From: Kosakonia sacchari SP1
Lineage (GTDB): Bacteria; Pseudomonadota; Gammaproteobacteria; Enterobacterales; Enterobacteriaceae
DNA: 64,000 nucleotides
Assembly (NCBI RefSeq): GCF_000300455.3
Contig: NZ_CP007215.2
Location: 4,712,001-4,776,000, forward strand
Direction: 5' to 3'
The position numbers were made by a program, and so were the translations under genes. Every line of letters begins with the position of its first letter. Position 1 is the stretch's first letter. This document shows, piece by piece, positions 9,440 through 19,330 of the stretch. The notes beneath the pieces were generated by a model, which saw only the letters and a list, made by a program, of their open reading frames with translations, was not told the DNA's origin and did no database searches.

Positions 9440-10330
9440 ATGGATTTACGCGATCTGAAAACATTCCTGCATCTGGCCGAAAGCCGCCATTTTGGCCGCA
9501 GCGCGCGCGCCATGCATGTCAGTCCCTCCACGCTTTCGCGACAAATCCAGCGGCTGGAAGAAGATCTCGGGCAACCGCTGTTTGTGCGCGATAACCGTAC
9601 CGTCACGCTGACAGAAGCGGGCGAAGAACTGCGTATTTTCGCGCAGCAAACGTTATTGCAGTATCAGCAATTGCGCCACACCATCGACCAGCAAGGCCCG
9701 TCGCTCTCCGGCGAGCTGCATCTTTTCTGTTCCGTTACTGCGGCTTACAGCCATTTACCGCCAATTCTCGATCGTTTTCGCGCGGAACATCCGTCGGTAG
9801 AGATCAAACTCACCACTGGCGATGCCGCCGATGCGATGGAAAAAGTGGTCACCGGCGAAGCGGATCTGGCCATTGCCGGGAAACCGGAGACGCTGCCCGG
9901 CGCGGTAGCTTTTTCAATGCTGGAAAACCTGGCCGTGGTGCTGATAGCACCTGCACTGCCTTGTCCGGTGCGTAACCAGGTTTCGCAGCCCGAACCAGAC
10001 TGGTCAACCGTGCCTTTTATTATGGCCGATCAGGGCCCGGTGCGCCGCCGTATCGAGCTATGGTTCCGCCGTCATAAAATCAGCAACCCGTCGATTTACG
10101 CCACCGTTGGCGGCCACGAAGCAATGGTGTCGATGGTCGCGCTCGGTTGCGGCGTGGCGCTCATACCGGAAGTGGTGCTGGAAAACAGCCCGGAACCGGT
10201 GCGCAACCGCGTGATGATCCTTGAACGCAGCGATGAGAAAACGCCGTTTGAACTCGGCGTGTGCGTACAAAAAAAGCGGCTCTATGAGCCGCTTATTGAT
10301 GCGTTCTGGAAAATCCTGCCAAACAACTAA
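9440..10330 (+). CDS. ilvY: LysR-type activator of ilvC
   Basis: A 296-residue LysR-family regulator, one residue shorter than E. coli IlvY. The N-terminal winged helix-turn-helix spans about residues 1-60 (LHLAESRHFGRSARAMHVSP), and the C-terminal inducer-binding domain spans about 90-290. It activates ilvC in response to acetolactate and acetohydroxybutyrate. The ATG at 9440 gives the normal start MDLRDLKTFL. Its stop overlaps the stop of the convergent ilvA by 4 bases, and its last codons contain the terminator of the opposite operon. Confidence 0.97.
   Translation: MDLRDLKTFLHLAESRHFGRSARAMHVSPSTLSRQIQRLEEDLGQPLFVRDNRTVTLTEAGEELRIFAQQTLLQYQQLRHTIDQQGPSLSGELHLFCSVTAAYSHLPPILDRFRAEHPSVEIKLTTGDAADAMEKVVTGEADLAIAGKPETLPGAVAFSMLENLAVVLIAPALPCPVRNQVSQPEPDWSTVPFIMADQGPVRRRIELWFRRHKISNPSIYATVGGHEAMVSMVALGCGVALIPEVVLENSPEPVRNRVMILERSDEKTPFELGVCVQKKRLYEPLIDAFWKILPNN
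10269..10293 (-). terminator. Terminator of the ilvGMEDA operon, inside ilvY
   Basis: Read on the minus strand, AGCGGCTC and GAGCCGCT form a perfect 8-base-pair stem with a 3-base loop, followed by a run of seven T. It lies 34 bases past the ilvA stop but within the coding region of the convergent ilvY gene, where it encodes part of KKRLYEPLI. Confidence 0.9.
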
Positions 10331-11874
10331 CCGGCAAGGAAAAAGCGGAACGCCGGGTTATTTGTTTCGTCGTGGCACTCGTAGCCCAGCTCGTTGAGCC
10401 GGGTTTCGAAATCCGGTTCATGCTCGCCCAGCTCAAACGCCGCCAGAACGCGCCCATAATCGGTGCCGTGGCTGCGGTAATGGAACAATGAAATATTCCA
10501 GTGCGTACCGAGCGTATGCAGGAACTTCAGCAGCGCACCAGGCGATTCCGGGAACTCAAAACTGTACAGACGTTCGCGCAGTGGTTTTGACGGTCGCCCG
10601 CCCACCATGTAACGCACGTGCAGTTTCGCCATCTCATCGTCGGAAAGATCCACGACGCTATAACCGCCTTCGTTCAGCAGCGCGAGGATCTCTTTGCGCT
10701 CTTCCAGCCCGCGGCTTAAACGTACACCGACAAAAATGCAGGCATCTTTGGCATCGGCAAAGCGATAGTTAAACTCAGTCACGGAGCGCCCGCCCAACAA
10801 CTGGCAGAACTTCAGGAAGCTACCTTTCTCTTCCGGAATGGTCACCGCCAGCAGCGCTTCACGCTGCTCGCCCAGCTCGCAACGCTCAGAAACATAACGT
10901 AAGCCGTGGAAATTGACGTTCGCGCCGGAAAGCACATGCGCCAGCCGTTCGCCACGGATGTTGTGTTTAGCGACGTATTTTTTCATCCCCGCCAGCGCCA
11001 GCGCGCCGGACGGTTCCGCCACCGCGCGGACATCTTCGAACAGATCTTTCATCGCCGCGCAAATCGCATCGCTATCTACAGTGATGATGTCATCGAGATA
11101 TGCCTGGCACAGACGGAAAGTTTCGTTACCAATGCGTTTTACCGCTACGCCTTCGGCAAACAAGCCCACGCGCGGTAGCTCGACCGGATGACCCGCATCC
11201 AGCGCCGCTTTCAGGCACGCGGAGTCTTCCGCCTCCACCGCAATCACTTTGATTTGCGGCATCAGCTGTTTAATCAACACCGCCACGCCCGCCGCTAAAC
11301 CGCCACCGCCGACCGGCACAAAAACCCGATCGATATGCGCGTCCTGTTGCAGCAACTCCAGCGCCAGCGTACCCTGCCCGGCGATCACCATCGGGTGATC
11401 AAACGGCGGCACAAAGGTGAAACCTTGTTGTTCAGCCAGTTCAATGGCTTTCGCTTTCGCTTCGTCGAAGTTGGCACCGTGTAGCAGCACTTCGCCACCA
11501 AAGCCGCGCACCGCATCCACTTTGATATCTGCAGTGGCAACCGGCATAACAATCAGCGATTTGATACCCAGACGTGTCGATGACATTGCCACGCCCTGCG
11601 CGTGGTTGCCCGCAGAAGCAGTAATCACGCCGTGCGCTTTCTGCTCAGGTGTCAGCCCGGCAATCATTGCGTACGCGCCACGCAGCTTAAAGCTGTGCAC
11701 CGGCTGGCGGTCTTCGCGCTTCACCAGGATCACGTTGTCGAGACGCGAAGAGAGCTTCTCCATTTTTTGCAGCGGCGTTACCTGCGCCGCTTCGTAAACC
11801 GGCGCGCGCAGCACCGCTCTCAGATACTCCGCTCCTTCGGGAGCGGCTGAGAGGGGTTGGGATTCGGCCATCAT
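10327..11874 (-). CDS. ilvA: Threonine deaminase (biosynthetic)
   Basis: PLP-dependent threonine dehydratase. It converts threonine to 2-oxobutanoate, the first committed step to isoleucine, and is inhibited by isoleucine. Residues: the PLP lysine lies in SFKLRGAYA near 62, and the phosphate-binding glycine loop is VPVGGGGLA near 188-196. Two ACT-like regulatory repeats fill about 330-514. The E. coli length is 514. Two adjacent ATGs exist: 11874 overlaps the ilvD stop (TAATG) and 11871 gives the E. coli N-terminus; either may be used. It is the last gene of ilvGMEDA. Confidence 0.98.
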   Translation of the reverse strand: MMAESQPLSAAPEGAEYLRAVLRAPVYEAAQVTPLQKMEKLSSRLDNVILVKREDRQPVHSFKLRGAYAMIAGLTPEQKAHGVITASAGNHAQGVAMSSTRLGIKSLIVMPVATADIKVDAVRGFGGEVLLHGANFDEAKAKAIELAEQQGFTFVPPFDHPMVIAGQGTLALELLQQDAHIDRVFVPVGGGGLAAGVAVLIKQLMPQIKVIAVEAEDSACLKAALDAGHPVELPRVGLFAEGVAVKRIGNETFRLCQAYLDDIITVDSDAICAAMKDLFEDVRAVAEPSGALALAGMKKYVAKHNIRGERLAHVLSGANVNFHGLRYVSERCELGEQREALLAVTIPEEKGSFLKFCQLLGGRSVTEFNYRFADAKDACIFVGVRLSRGLEERKEILALLNEGGYSVVDLSDDEMAKLHVRYMVGGRPSKPLRERLYSFEFPESPGALLKFLHTLGTHWNISLFHYRSHGTDYGRVLAAFELGEHEPDFETRLNELGYECHDETNNPAFRFFLAG

Positions 11875-13724
11875 TAACCCCCAAGTTTGGATTTATCGCG
11901 AACCGCGCCTTTATCCGCACTGGTCGCGAGACTGGCATAAGCGCGCAGCGCGAAGGAGACCTGACGTTCACGGTCAACCGGTGTCCAGGCTTTATCGCCA
12001 CGGGCTTCCTGTGCTTCACGGCGCGCCGCCAGTTCACGGTCGCTCAGTTGCAGTTGAATGCTACGGCTTGGAATATCGATAGCGATGATATCGCCGTCTT
12101 CAATCAGACCGATATTGCCGCCGCTTGCCGCTTCCGGGGAAACGTGACCGATAGACAAACCTGATGTTCCGCCGGAGAAACGCCCATCGGTGATCAGCGC
12201 ACACGCTTTGCCGAGGCCCATCGATTTCAGGAAACTGGTTGGGTAGAGCATTTCCTGCATCCCCGGCCCGCCTTTCGGCCCTTCGTAACGAATCACCACC
12301 ACATCACCAGCAACAACTTTACCGCCGAGAATGGCTTCCACCGCCGCGTCCTGGCTTTCGTACACTTTCGCCGGGCCGGTGAATTTCAGGTTGCTGTCAT
12401 CAACGCCTGCGGTTTTGACGATACAGCCGTTTTCAGCAAAGTTGCCGTACAGCACGGCCAGACCACCGTCCTGGCTGTAAGCGTGCTCCAGCGAACGGAT
12501 GCAGCCTTCAGCGCGATCGTCATCCAGCGTGTCCCAGCGGCAATTCTGGGAAAACGCCTGCGTGGTGCGGATACCCGCCGGACCTGCGCGGAACATGGTT
12601 TTCACCGCGTCGTCTTTGGTCAGCATCACGTCGTACTGCTCAAGGGTTTGCGGCAGCGTCAGACCGAGCACGTTTTTCACGTCACGGTTCAACAAGTTAG
12701 CGCGATCCAGCTCACCCAGGATGCCCAGCACGCCACCGGCGCGGTGCACATCTTCCATATGATATTTCTGCGTACTCGGCGCGACTTTACACAGCTGCGG
12801 AACTTTGCGGGACAGCTTATCGATATCACTCATGGTGAAATCAATTTCCGCTTCCTGCGCGGCGGCCAGCAGGTGCAAAACGGTGTTAGTGGAGCCGCCC
12901 ATGGCGATATCCAGCGTCATGGCGTTCTCAAACGCCGCTTTGCTGGCGATAGAACGCGGCAGCGCGCTGGTGTCATCCTGCTCGTAATAGCGTTTAGTCA
13001 GCTCAACAATGCGTTTGCCCGCGTTGATAAACAGCTCTTTGCGGTCAGCATGGGTCGCCAGCAGCGAGCCGTTACCCGGCTGCGACAGCCCCAGCGCTTC
13101 GGTCAGACAGTTCATCGAGTTGGCGGTGAACATGCCGGAGCAGGAGCCGCAAGTTGGGCAGGCGGAACGTTCTACCTGATCGCTCTGATCGTCAGACACT
13201 TTCGGATCTGCGCCCTGAATCATGGCATCCACCAGATCGAGTTTGATTATCTGGTTGGAGAGTTTGGTTTTCCCGGCTTCCATTGGGCCGCCGGAGACGA
13301 AAATCACCGGAATATTCAACCGCAGAGAGGCCATCAACATCCCTGGGGTGATTTTGTCGCAGTTGGAAATACACACCATCGCGTCAGCGCAGTGGGCATT
13401 GACCATGTATTCAACGGAATCGGCAATCAGCTCGCGGGAAGGCAGTGAGTAAAGCATGCCGCCGTGGCCCATGGCGATGCCATCATCAACGGCGATGGTA
13501 TTGAACTCTTTCGCCACGCCGCCTGCGGCTTCGATTTGCTCCGCAACCAGCTTACCAAGATCGCGCAGGTGAACGTGGCCCGGCACGAACTGGGTAAACG
13601 AGTTCACGACGGCGATAATCGGCTTGCCGAAATCGGCGTCGGTCATCCCGGTTGCGCGCCACAGCGCGCGGGCACCCGCCATATTGCGCCCGTGGGTGGT
13701 GGTGGCGGAACGGTACTTAGGCAT
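11874..13724 (-). CDS. ilvD: Dihydroxy-acid dehydratase
   Basis: Iron-sulfur and Mg2+-dependent dehydratase of 616 residues, as in E. coli. It makes 2-oxoisovalerate and 2-oxo-3-methylvalerate. Cluster cysteines lie in the conserved [12 protein letters not shown] and [17 protein letters not shown] segments. The C-terminus holds [12 protein letters not shown] and [13 protein letters not shown]. It lies in the ilv operon and overlaps ilvA by one base. The distance to the upstream ilvE is unusually long because an ERIC repeat lies between them. Confidence 0.98.
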   Translation of the reverse strand: MPKYRSATTTHGRNMAGARALWRATGMTDADFGKPIIAVVNSFTQFVPGHVHLRDLGKLVAEQIEAAGGVAKEFNTIAVDDGIAMGHGGMLYSLPSRELIADSVEYMVNAHCADAMVCISNCDKITPGMLMASLRLNIPVIFVSGGPMEAGKTKLSNQIIKLDLVDAMIQGADPKVSDDQSDQVERSACPTCGSCSGMFTANSMNCLTEALGLSQPGNGSLLATHADRKELFINAGKRIVELTKRYYEQDDTSALPRSIASKAAFENAMTLDIAMGGSTNTVLHLLAAAQEAEIDFTMSDIDKLSRKVPQLCKVAPSTQKYHMEDVHRAGGVLGILGELDRANLLNRDVKNVLGLTLPQTLEQYDVMLTKDDAVKTMFRAGPAGIRTTQAFSQNCRWDTLDDDRAEGCIRSLEHAYSQDGGLAVLYGNFAENGCIVKTAGVDDSNLKFTGPAKVYESQDAAVEAILGGKVVAGDVVVIRYEGPKGGPGMQEMLYPTSFLKSMGLGKACALITDGRFSGGTSGLSIGHVSPEAASGGNIGLIEDGDIIAIDIPSRSIQLQLSDRELAARREAQEARGDKAWTPVDRERQVSFALRAYASLATSADKGAVRDKSKLGG

Positions 13725-13786
13725 GCTCTTTTACTCCCGTCTATCTTGTCGATGGGGTGGTGCGTGCCATCCCATATTTATTTGCT

Positions 13787-13911
13787 ATACCCTGAATAAT
13801 TCTGGTTGTAGGAAGGCGGCAAGCGAGCGAATCCCCTGGAGCTTACATAAGTAAGTGACGGGGGTGAACGAGTGCGGCCAACACACCTACAACCTGAAGT
13901 ATGACGGGTAT
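13787..13911. repeat. ERIC element (enterobacterial repetitive intergenic consensus)
   Basis: About 125 bases running from ATACCCTGAATAATTC to GACGGGTAT. The centre GGAGCTTACATAAGTAAGTG is the conserved ERIC core recognised by the classic ERIC typing primers, and outer and inner arms pair to form the usual long hairpin. It occupies almost all of the ilvE-ilvD gap and ends at the ilvE stop codon. It is therefore transcribed as part of the ilvGMEDA message. Confidence 0.92.
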
Positions 13912-14841
13912 TTATGGATTAACTTGATCCAACCAGCCCCACTTATCTTCCGTCTCACCGGTGAAGAGGCCAAAGAATGCTTGCTGAATACGTTTAGTAA
14001 CCGGGCCGCAACGACCTTCACCAACCTGAATACCATCAACGCTGCGCACCGGCGTGATTTCCGCTGCCGTACCGGACATAAACACTTCATCCGCCAGATA
14101 CAGCGATTCGCGGGACAGCACTTGCTCGCGAACTTCGATGTTCAGCTCTTTCGCCAGCTTGATGATCGCATCGCGGGTGATACCCGGCAGGGCAGAGGAG
14201 GTAAACGGCGGCGTGAACAGGATGCCGTCTTTTACTTCAAACAGGTTTTCGCCCGCACCTTCAGAGATGTAGCCGTTCACGTCCAGCGCGATCCCTTCCT
14301 GGTAGCCGTGGCGGCGCGCTTCGCTGCCCACAAGCAGTGAAGAGAGGTAGTTACCGCCCGCTTTCGCGGCTGTCGGGATGGTGTTCGGCGCAACGCGGTT
14401 CCAGGAAGAAACCATCGCATCGATCCCCTGATCCAGTGCTTCCGCACCGAGGTAAGCGCCCCACGGGAACGCGGCGATGATCACATCAGTGGTGTAGCCA
14501 GCCGGAGGGTTAACGCCCATGCCAACATCGCCCACAAACACCAGCGGACGAATATAGGCACTGGTCAGATTGTTTTTGCGGATCACTGAGCGGCAGGCTT
14601 CCATCAGCTCATCAACGCTCTGAGATACCGGGAAACGATAGATTTTGGCGGAATCGCGCAGACGTTGCATATGTTCACGATGGCGAAAGACTACCGGACC
14701 TTTGTGCGAGTCATAGCAACGGATACCTTCAAATACGGAGGTGCCGTAATGCAGCGCGTGGGACATCACGTGAACTTTTGCATCTTCCCAACGAACCATC
14801 TCGCCATTAGACCAAATGTAGTCTGCTTTTTTCGTCGTCAT
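13912..14841 (-). CDS. ilvE: Branched-chain amino acid aminotransferase
   Basis: PLP-dependent transaminase of fold type IV. It makes valine, leucine and isoleucine from their keto acids and glutamate. It has 309 residues, as in E. coli. The PLP lysine lies in AAKAGGNYLSSLL near residue 160, and the cofactor-binding EGAGENLFEV segment near 194. The ATG at 14841 gives MTTKKADYIWSNGEMVRW. The stop touches the ERIC element directly. Confidence 0.98.
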   Translation of the reverse strand: MTTKKADYIWSNGEMVRWEDAKVHVMSHALHYGTSVFEGIRCYDSHKGPVVFRHREHMQRLRDSAKIYRFPVSQSVDELMEACRSVIRKNNLTSAYIRPLVFVGDVGMGVNPPAGYTTDVIIAAFPWGAYLGAEALDQGIDAMVSSWNRVAPNTIPTAAKAGGNYLSSLLVGSEARRHGYQEGIALDVNGYISEGAGENLFEVKDGILFTPPFTSSALPGITRDAIIKLAKELNIEVREQVLSRESLYLADEVFMSGTAAEITPVRSVDGIQVGEGRCGPVTKRIQQAFFGLFTGETEDKWGWLDQVNP

Positions 14842-14858
14842 TATTCTTCCTTTTGCGC

Positions 14859-15128
14859 TTACGCGCGGATTTGTTGTGATTGTGATGATGTGGCACGCTG
14901 GCGGATATCAACCCGGGCAACGTCAACAAGTTTGCTTAACTGGCTAAACAGTAATTCGACAGGCCGCGGGCTGGCAACGGTCAATTCGATATTTATGTTC
15001 CGCGCATCACTGGCGGTTTCCATATTCATGGCACATACCTGAAAGCCACGGTGGCGCACCACGCGCAGTACGCGTTCTAATGTTTCCGGATTGAAGCGGG
15101 CCTCAACGGCGACCTGATGTTGCATCAT
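14859..15128 (-). CDS. ilvM: Acetolactate synthase II small (regulatory) subunit
   Basis: An 89-residue ACT-domain subunit that pairs with IlvG to form acetohydroxyacid synthase II. E. coli IlvM has 87 residues; the extra residues lie near the C-terminus ([12 protein letters not shown]). The start MMQHQV overlaps the ilvG stop (ATGA), which suggests translational coupling. It lies between ilvG and ilvE in the operon. Confidence 0.96.
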   Translation of the reverse strand: MMQHQVAVEARFNPETLERVLRVVRHRGFQVCAMNMETASDARNINIELTVASPRPVELLFSQLSKLVDVARVDIRQRATSSQSQQIRA

Positions 15129-16771
15129 GATAATTTCTCCAGCATTTGTGAGTTACTGGCGCCGGGCGGCACCAGTGGCCAGACATTCTCAAGTTCATCG
15201 ATTGAGACATGAAGCAGGTATGGCCCTGGGCTCGTGAGCATCGTGTCGAGTGCCACTTCAACCTGGTCTTTTCGGGTGATGTGCTGGCCGGGGATGCCAA
15301 AAGCGCTGGCCAGCGTGAGGAAATCGGGGTTATCAGTCAGGGTAGTTTCGCTATAACGCTCGTTGAAGAATAACTGCTGCCACTGGCGTACCATCCCTAA
15401 ACGCTGGTTGTCCAGTAAGACAATCTTCAGCGGTAATTGCTTACGTTTAACGGTGCCGAGTTCCTGAACATTCATCATGAAGGAGCCGTCACCGGAGATA
15501 CAGATTACCGTATCGTCCGGGCGGGCAACCTGCGCGCCAACGGCGGCCGGTAAACCGAAGCCCATCGTACCTAATCCGCTGGACGTGATGAAATCTTCCG
15601 GGCGGCTGAAACACAGATGTTGCGCCGCCCACATCTGATGCTGGCCAACGTCGGTAGTGACTACGCTGTTTTCCGGTTTGCGATCGGAGAGCTGTTTTAA
15701 CAACAGCGGCGCATAAATAGCTTCGCCTGGATGATCATAACGCCAGGCATGTTCGCGACGCAGATCCGCGCTGTATTGACGCCACGCATCAATTGCCAGC
15801 GGCTGTTGCAGCGCAGGCAGCAACGCATTTAAATCGCCCTGCAACGCAACGTGCGCCTGGCGCAGTTTGCTCATTTCCGCCGGGTCGATATCCATATGGA
15901 TCACTTTGGCATTCGGCGCGAAGGTATTCAACTTGCCGGTTACGCGATCGTCAAAGCGAGCACCAACGGCAATCAGTAGGTCGCACTCCTGCACGGCAAA
16001 ATTCGCAGCTTTCGTACCGTGCATCCCCAGCATGCCAAGATAGTAAGCATACTCAGCCTCCACCGCGCCCAGCCCTTTCAACGTGCAAGTGACCGGCATT
16101 TGCGTCACGCCCAGAAACTCACGCAGCGCCGGAACCGCCTGCGCCATGCCCACGCCGCCGCCAACATAGAGCATTGGTTTTGTTGCCTGTAAGAGCATCT
16201 GCACGGCCTGTTCAACTTCAGCCTGCGGGAAATAATGCTCATCGTCGACAGTCGCGAACCAAGGGTCAAAATCGCCAATAGCCAGTTGAATGTCTTTCGG
16301 AATATCAACCAGAACCGGGCCAGGGCGGCCGGAATTCGCCACGTAGAAAGCCTCAGCCATGACACGCGGTAATTCTTCCAGCGATTCAACCAGAAAGCTG
16401 TGCTTCGTGCAGGCGAGGGATAAACCCAGTACGTCCACTTCCTGAAACGCGTCGGTGCCAATAAGCGGAGCTGCAACCTGGCCGGTAATGGCAACAACCG
16501 GAACGGAATCTAATAACGCGTCAGCAAGACCGGTGATCAGATTCGTCGCACCTGGGCCGGAAGTGGCGATGCAAACGCCGGTTTTACCGGTGGCGCGAGC
16601 ATAGCCGATAGCGGCCATCGCCGCGCCCTGCTCATGCCGGCAAAGTAGGTGTTCCACGCCGCCGTCATACAATGCATCGTAAACCGGCATAATTGCGCCG
16701 CCCGGATAGCCGAAGACGATATCGACTTTCTGCGCTCGCAACGCATGTACTACCCACTGTGCCCCATTCAT
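15125..16771 (-). CDS. ilvG: Acetolactate synthase II large subunit, intact
   Basis: ThDP-, FAD- and Mg2+-dependent acetohydroxyacid synthase II catalytic subunit, the first shared step of valine and isoleucine synthesis. It has 548 residues in one open frame. The catalytic glutamate lies in [12 protein letters not shown] near residue 47, and the ThDP-binding [12 protein letters not shown] segment near 428. In E. coli K-12 this gene is split by a frameshift and isozyme II is inactive; here it is intact, so isozyme II, known to be insensitive to valine, should be made. It is controlled by the upstream ilvL attenuator. Confidence 0.98.
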   Translation of the reverse strand: MNGAQWVVHALRAQKVDIVFGYPGGAIMPVYDALYDGGVEHLLCRHEQGAAMAAIGYARATGKTGVCIATSGPGATNLITGLADALLDSVPVVAITGQVAAPLIGTDAFQEVDVLGLSLACTKHSFLVESLEELPRVMAEAFYVANSGRPGPVLVDIPKDIQLAIGDFDPWFATVDDEHYFPQAEVEQAVQMLLQATKPMLYVGGGVGMAQAVPALREFLGVTQMPVTCTLKGLGAVEAEYAYYLGMLGMHGTKAANFAVQECDLLIAVGARFDDRVTGKLNTFAPNAKVIHMDIDPAEMSKLRQAHVALQGDLNALLPALQQPLAIDAWRQYSADLRREHAWRYDHPGEAIYAPLLLKQLSDRKPENSVVTTDVGQHQMWAAQHLCFSRPEDFITSSGLGTMGFGLPAAVGAQVARPDDTVICISGDGSFMMNVQELGTVKRKQLPLKIVLLDNQRLGMVRQWQQLFFNERYSETTLTDNPDFLTLASAFGIPGQHITRKDQVEVALDTMLTSPGPYLLHVSIDELENVWPLVPPGASNSQMLEKLS

Positions 16772-16855
16772 AGTCAGTTCCCCGCCGGATATCGGGAGAA
16801 ACAGAATTTTGTGCTATTACTCATTCTCTGCTCCTCGTTTATGTTTTTATGTCAT

Positions 16856-16887
16856 AAAAAAACCCCCGGACCTTTCGGTGCGGGGGT
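16856..16887 (-). terminator. ilvGMEDA attenuator terminator
   Basis: Read on the minus strand, ACCCCCG (16887-16881) pairs with CGGGGGT (16868-16862), with inner CC/GG pairs around a GAAA loop, followed by seven T. It lies just after the ilvL leader peptide. In this attenuator family it forms when charged branched-chain tRNAs are plentiful and stops transcription before ilvG. Confidence 0.93.
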
Positions 16888-16910
16888 CTTAGTTCGTTAA
16901 GGCTTGTTTT

Positions 16911-17009
16911 TTAAGCCTTTCCTCGTCCAAGTGCAGCCCCGCACGGTGGGATAATAATCACCACCACGCTAATCACGACCAGGCTAATCACTCGTAGAAG
17001 GGCTTTCAT
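16911..17009 (-). CDS. ilvL: ilvGMEDA operon leader peptide
   Basis: A 32-residue leader peptide beginning MKALLRVISLVVISVVV and ending ALGRGKA. It is rich in Ile, Val and Leu (15 of 32), with a run VVVIII in the middle. Ribosome stalling at these codons during branched-chain amino acid shortage favours the antiterminator over the adjacent terminator. It is nearly identical to the E. coli leader, which starts MTALLRV. A Shine-Dalgarno-like GAA/AAGGA region precedes the ATG. Confidence 0.95.
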   Translation of the reverse strand: MKALLRVISLVVISVVVIIIPPCGAALGRGKA

Positions 17010-17327
17010 TTGTGTTCGTTCTTGCTTCATGTTCGAAGGAATGCCTAAAGAGGTAACACAGATTTAAGACAAGAAACAAGAAAAATTTATGACGCAGTTT
17101 GCGGCCACACCGACAAATTGGCAAAAAATGTTTGTTTTATATAGAGAAAAGTCTTAGTGAAAATTTCTCACACCTGGCAGGCGTAATAAAACGCTGCGAT
17201 CAACATTCCAACACAATGAAAAAAGTGACTAATTGCAGCGAAATTCAGGAAACGCGAGCGCAAAAGCAGCTTTCCGATAATGAAAAACAATAACCAAAAC
17301 AGATAATGTCTGCGAAAAGGAGAGCCT
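17010..17327. promoter_or_regulatory. Divergent ilvL / comM control region
   Basis: A 318-base A/T-rich gap between the divergent ilvL and comM genes. It must hold the ilvG promoter and, on the other side, the comM promoter. A strong AAGGAGAG Shine-Dalgarno precedes comM at 17318-17325. I could not place the ilv promoter hexamers with confidence and see no gene here. Confidence 0.5.
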
Positions 17328-18848
17328 ATGGCATTGTCTGTAATTTTTACGCGAGCGGCGTTAGGCGTGACGGCCCCCCAGGTCACCGTTGAAGTGCATA
17401 TCAGTAACGGGCTGCCGGGGCTGACTATTGTCGGGCTACCGGAAACCACGGTTAAAGAAGCACGCGATCGTGTTCGTAGCGCCATTATCAACAGCGGATA
17501 TGAATTTCCGGCGAAACGAATCACGATCAACCTGGCTCCAGCGGATCTACCCAAAGAAGGTGGACGATATGATTTACCCATCGCTATCGCGCTTCTGTCC
17601 GCTTCTGAGCAGCTAACGGCACCAGAACTGAGTCGTTATGAGTTTGTCGGCGAACTTGCCCTTACAGGCGCATTACGTGGGGTTCCCGGTGCCATCTCTT
17701 CTGTCATTGAAGCGGTAAAAGCCAACAGGCGCATCGTTATTGCCAGAGAAAACGAAGCTGAAGCTAGCCTTACAGAAACACAGGAGTGTCTGGTTGCCGA
17801 CCATTTACAAGAAGTGTGTGCGTTTCTGGAAGGAAAACAGGCATTACCTTCACCAGTTCCCTTTTGTAGCAGCCAGGAGGCCTACAGTGAGGATTTAAGC
17901 GATGTTATTGGACAGGAGCAAGGGAAGCGCGCACTGGAAATTACTGCGGCAGGTGGACATAACCTGTTGTTAATAGGACCTCCGGGCACGGGTAAGACCA
18001 TGCTGGCCAGCCGGTTGGGAGGATTGTTGCCGCCATTGAACAACCAGGAAGCACTGGAAAGCGCGGCCATTATGAGCGTGGTCAATTCAGCAGCACTCTC
18101 TCGCCACTGGCGCCGACGCCCATTCAGAGCACCGCATCACAGTGCTTCACTGGCGGCGCTTGTCGGCGGCGGCTCCATACCCGGTCCGGGGGAGATTTCA
18201 CTGGCGCATAATGGCGTTCTGTTTCTGGATGAATTACCGGAATTTGAACGCCGTGTGCTGGATGCACTCCGCGAGCCTATTGAATCGGGACAAATCCATC
18301 TCTCGCGGGCCAGGGCGAAAGTTACCTATCCCGCACGTTTCCAGTTAATCGCCGCTATGAACCCGAGCCCGACCGGCCATTACCGGGGAAACCATAACCG
18401 CTCGACACCGGAGCAAACGCTGCGCTATTTGGGAAAGTTATCAGGCCCTTTTCTCGATCGCTTCGATCTCTCGCTCGAGATCCCCCTGCTTGCACCGGGG
18501 TTGATGAGCCAGCAACAGCATAAAGGTGAAAGCAGCGAAACAGTACGCTTACGGGTTATTCAGGCCCGGGCAAGGCAATACCAGCGACAAAATAAACTCA
18601 ACGCGCATCTGGATAGCAGCGAAACGAAACAGCTTTGTATACTTACCAGAGAAGATGGGAACTGGCTGGAAGAGACGTTAACACGTCTGGGATTGTCGGT
18701 ACGCGCCTGGCAACGCCTGTTGAGAGTTGCACAAACGATAGCCGATCTTGAAGAAGAACCGGCGATCCAGCGAGCGCACCTGCAGGAAGCGTTAAGTTAT
18801 CGCGCAATCGACAGGCTACTGATTCATTTGCAAAAGATGCTGATGTAA
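17328..18848 (+). CDS. comM: ComM / YifB, Mg-chelatase-like AAA+ ATPase
   Basis: A 506-residue AAA+ protein, the E. coli YifB length. Family members (ComM) form hexameric helicases that promote branch migration during natural transformation; the role in enterobacteria is unclear. The N-terminal domain is Lon-protease-like (about 1-170). Walker A GPPGTGKT is at 217-224, the Walker B stretch GVLFLDELPEF near 300, and a C-terminal Mg-chelatase subdomain follows. The ATG at 17328 has a strong Shine-Dalgarno. A two-way terminator separates it from the convergent maoP. Confidence 0.96.
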   Translation: MALSVIFTRAALGVTAPQVTVEVHISNGLPGLTIVGLPETTVKEARDRVRSAIINSGYEFPAKRITINLAPADLPKEGGRYDLPIAIALLSASEQLTAPELSRYEFVGELALTGALRGVPGAISSVIEAVKANRRIVIARENEAEASLTETQECLVADHLQEVCAFLEGKQALPSPVPFCSSQEAYSEDLSDVIGQEQGKRALEITAAGGHNLLLIGPPGTGKTMLASRLGGLLPPLNNQEALESAAIMSVVNSAALSRHWRRRPFRAPHHSASLAALVGGGSIPGPGEISLAHNGVLFLDELPEFERRVLDALREPIESGQIHLSRARAKVTYPARFQLIAAMNPSPTGHYRGNHNRSTPEQTLRYLGKLSGPFLDRFDLSLEIPLLAPGLMSQQQHKGESSETVRLRVIQARARQYQRQNKLNAHLDSSETKQLCILTREDGNWLEETLTRLGLSVRAWQRLLRVAQTIADLEEEPAIQRAHLQEALSYRAIDRLLIHLQKMLM

Positions 18849-18870
18849 AAAAGGGGCCTTAGCCCCTTTT
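18847..18870. terminator. Two-way terminator between comM and maoP
   Basis: A-run, stem GGGGC (18853-18857) with GCCCC (18862-18866), then four T and CTCTT. The A-run on one side and T-run on the other let it serve both convergent genes. Confidence 0.85.
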
Positions 18871-18873
18871 CTC

Positions 18874-19212
18874 TTAATCTTCGGAATCCGTATAGTCTTC
18901 CGCACCTTCCATCTGTGGTTTCCCACCTGAAAGGGTGTGAAAGCGCTTCGGACGCTTAATGCGTGCCATATATTTGATCCAGACGCGTTCTGCTTCGGTG
19001 TCTGGCTCACGCTCTCCACGGCACACTGCAACAAATTGCGTTTCTTCTGCAGTCACTGGTTCACGCTTACCGAGTTCCAGTTCGTTAAAAGCATAACCAT
19101 GGCGCTCAAGCAGTTGCGCCTCTTTGATGGTGAAGTCACCGTGGCGAGAGAACCCGCGCGGATAATTCTTATTGTCGAAAAAACGATTCGTCGTCGTAAA
19201 GCTTTCCGCCAT
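18874..19212 (-). CDS. maoP: Macrodomain Ori organisation protein MaoP
   Basis: A 112-residue protein of the DUF413 family (formerly YifE), near-identical to E. coli over its length: [20 protein letters not shown] at the start, EDYTDSED at the end. In E. coli MaoP acts with a short DNA site, maoS, just upstream of its gene to confine the Ori macrodomain. The 118-base gap to hdfR (19213-19330) is where a maoS-like site would be expected; I did not identify it. The same hdfR-maoP-comM order exists in E. coli. Confidence 0.96.
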   Translation of the reverse strand: MAESFTTTNRFFDNKNYPRGFSRHGDFTIKEAQLLERHGYAFNELELGKREPVTAEETQFVAVCRGEREPDTEAERVWIKYMARIKRPKRFHTLSGGKPQMEGAEDYTDSED

Positions 19213-19330
19213 CCTGCACGCTCCTAATTCTTTGGCCGAGCTATTTATGGCGCGGAGTATTAGTTACGCTTGACAGAGTGTAAAACAAAACATTTAAATC
19301 ATTACGACAAATATTTTTGTGGAGAAAACT

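Noticed and set aside
12483-13448. A 321-codon open frame on the plus strand opposite ilvD
   Set aside because: It is the antisense shadow of a GC-rich conserved gene, rich in His/Arg/Gln with no recognisable domain, and ilvD explains the region.
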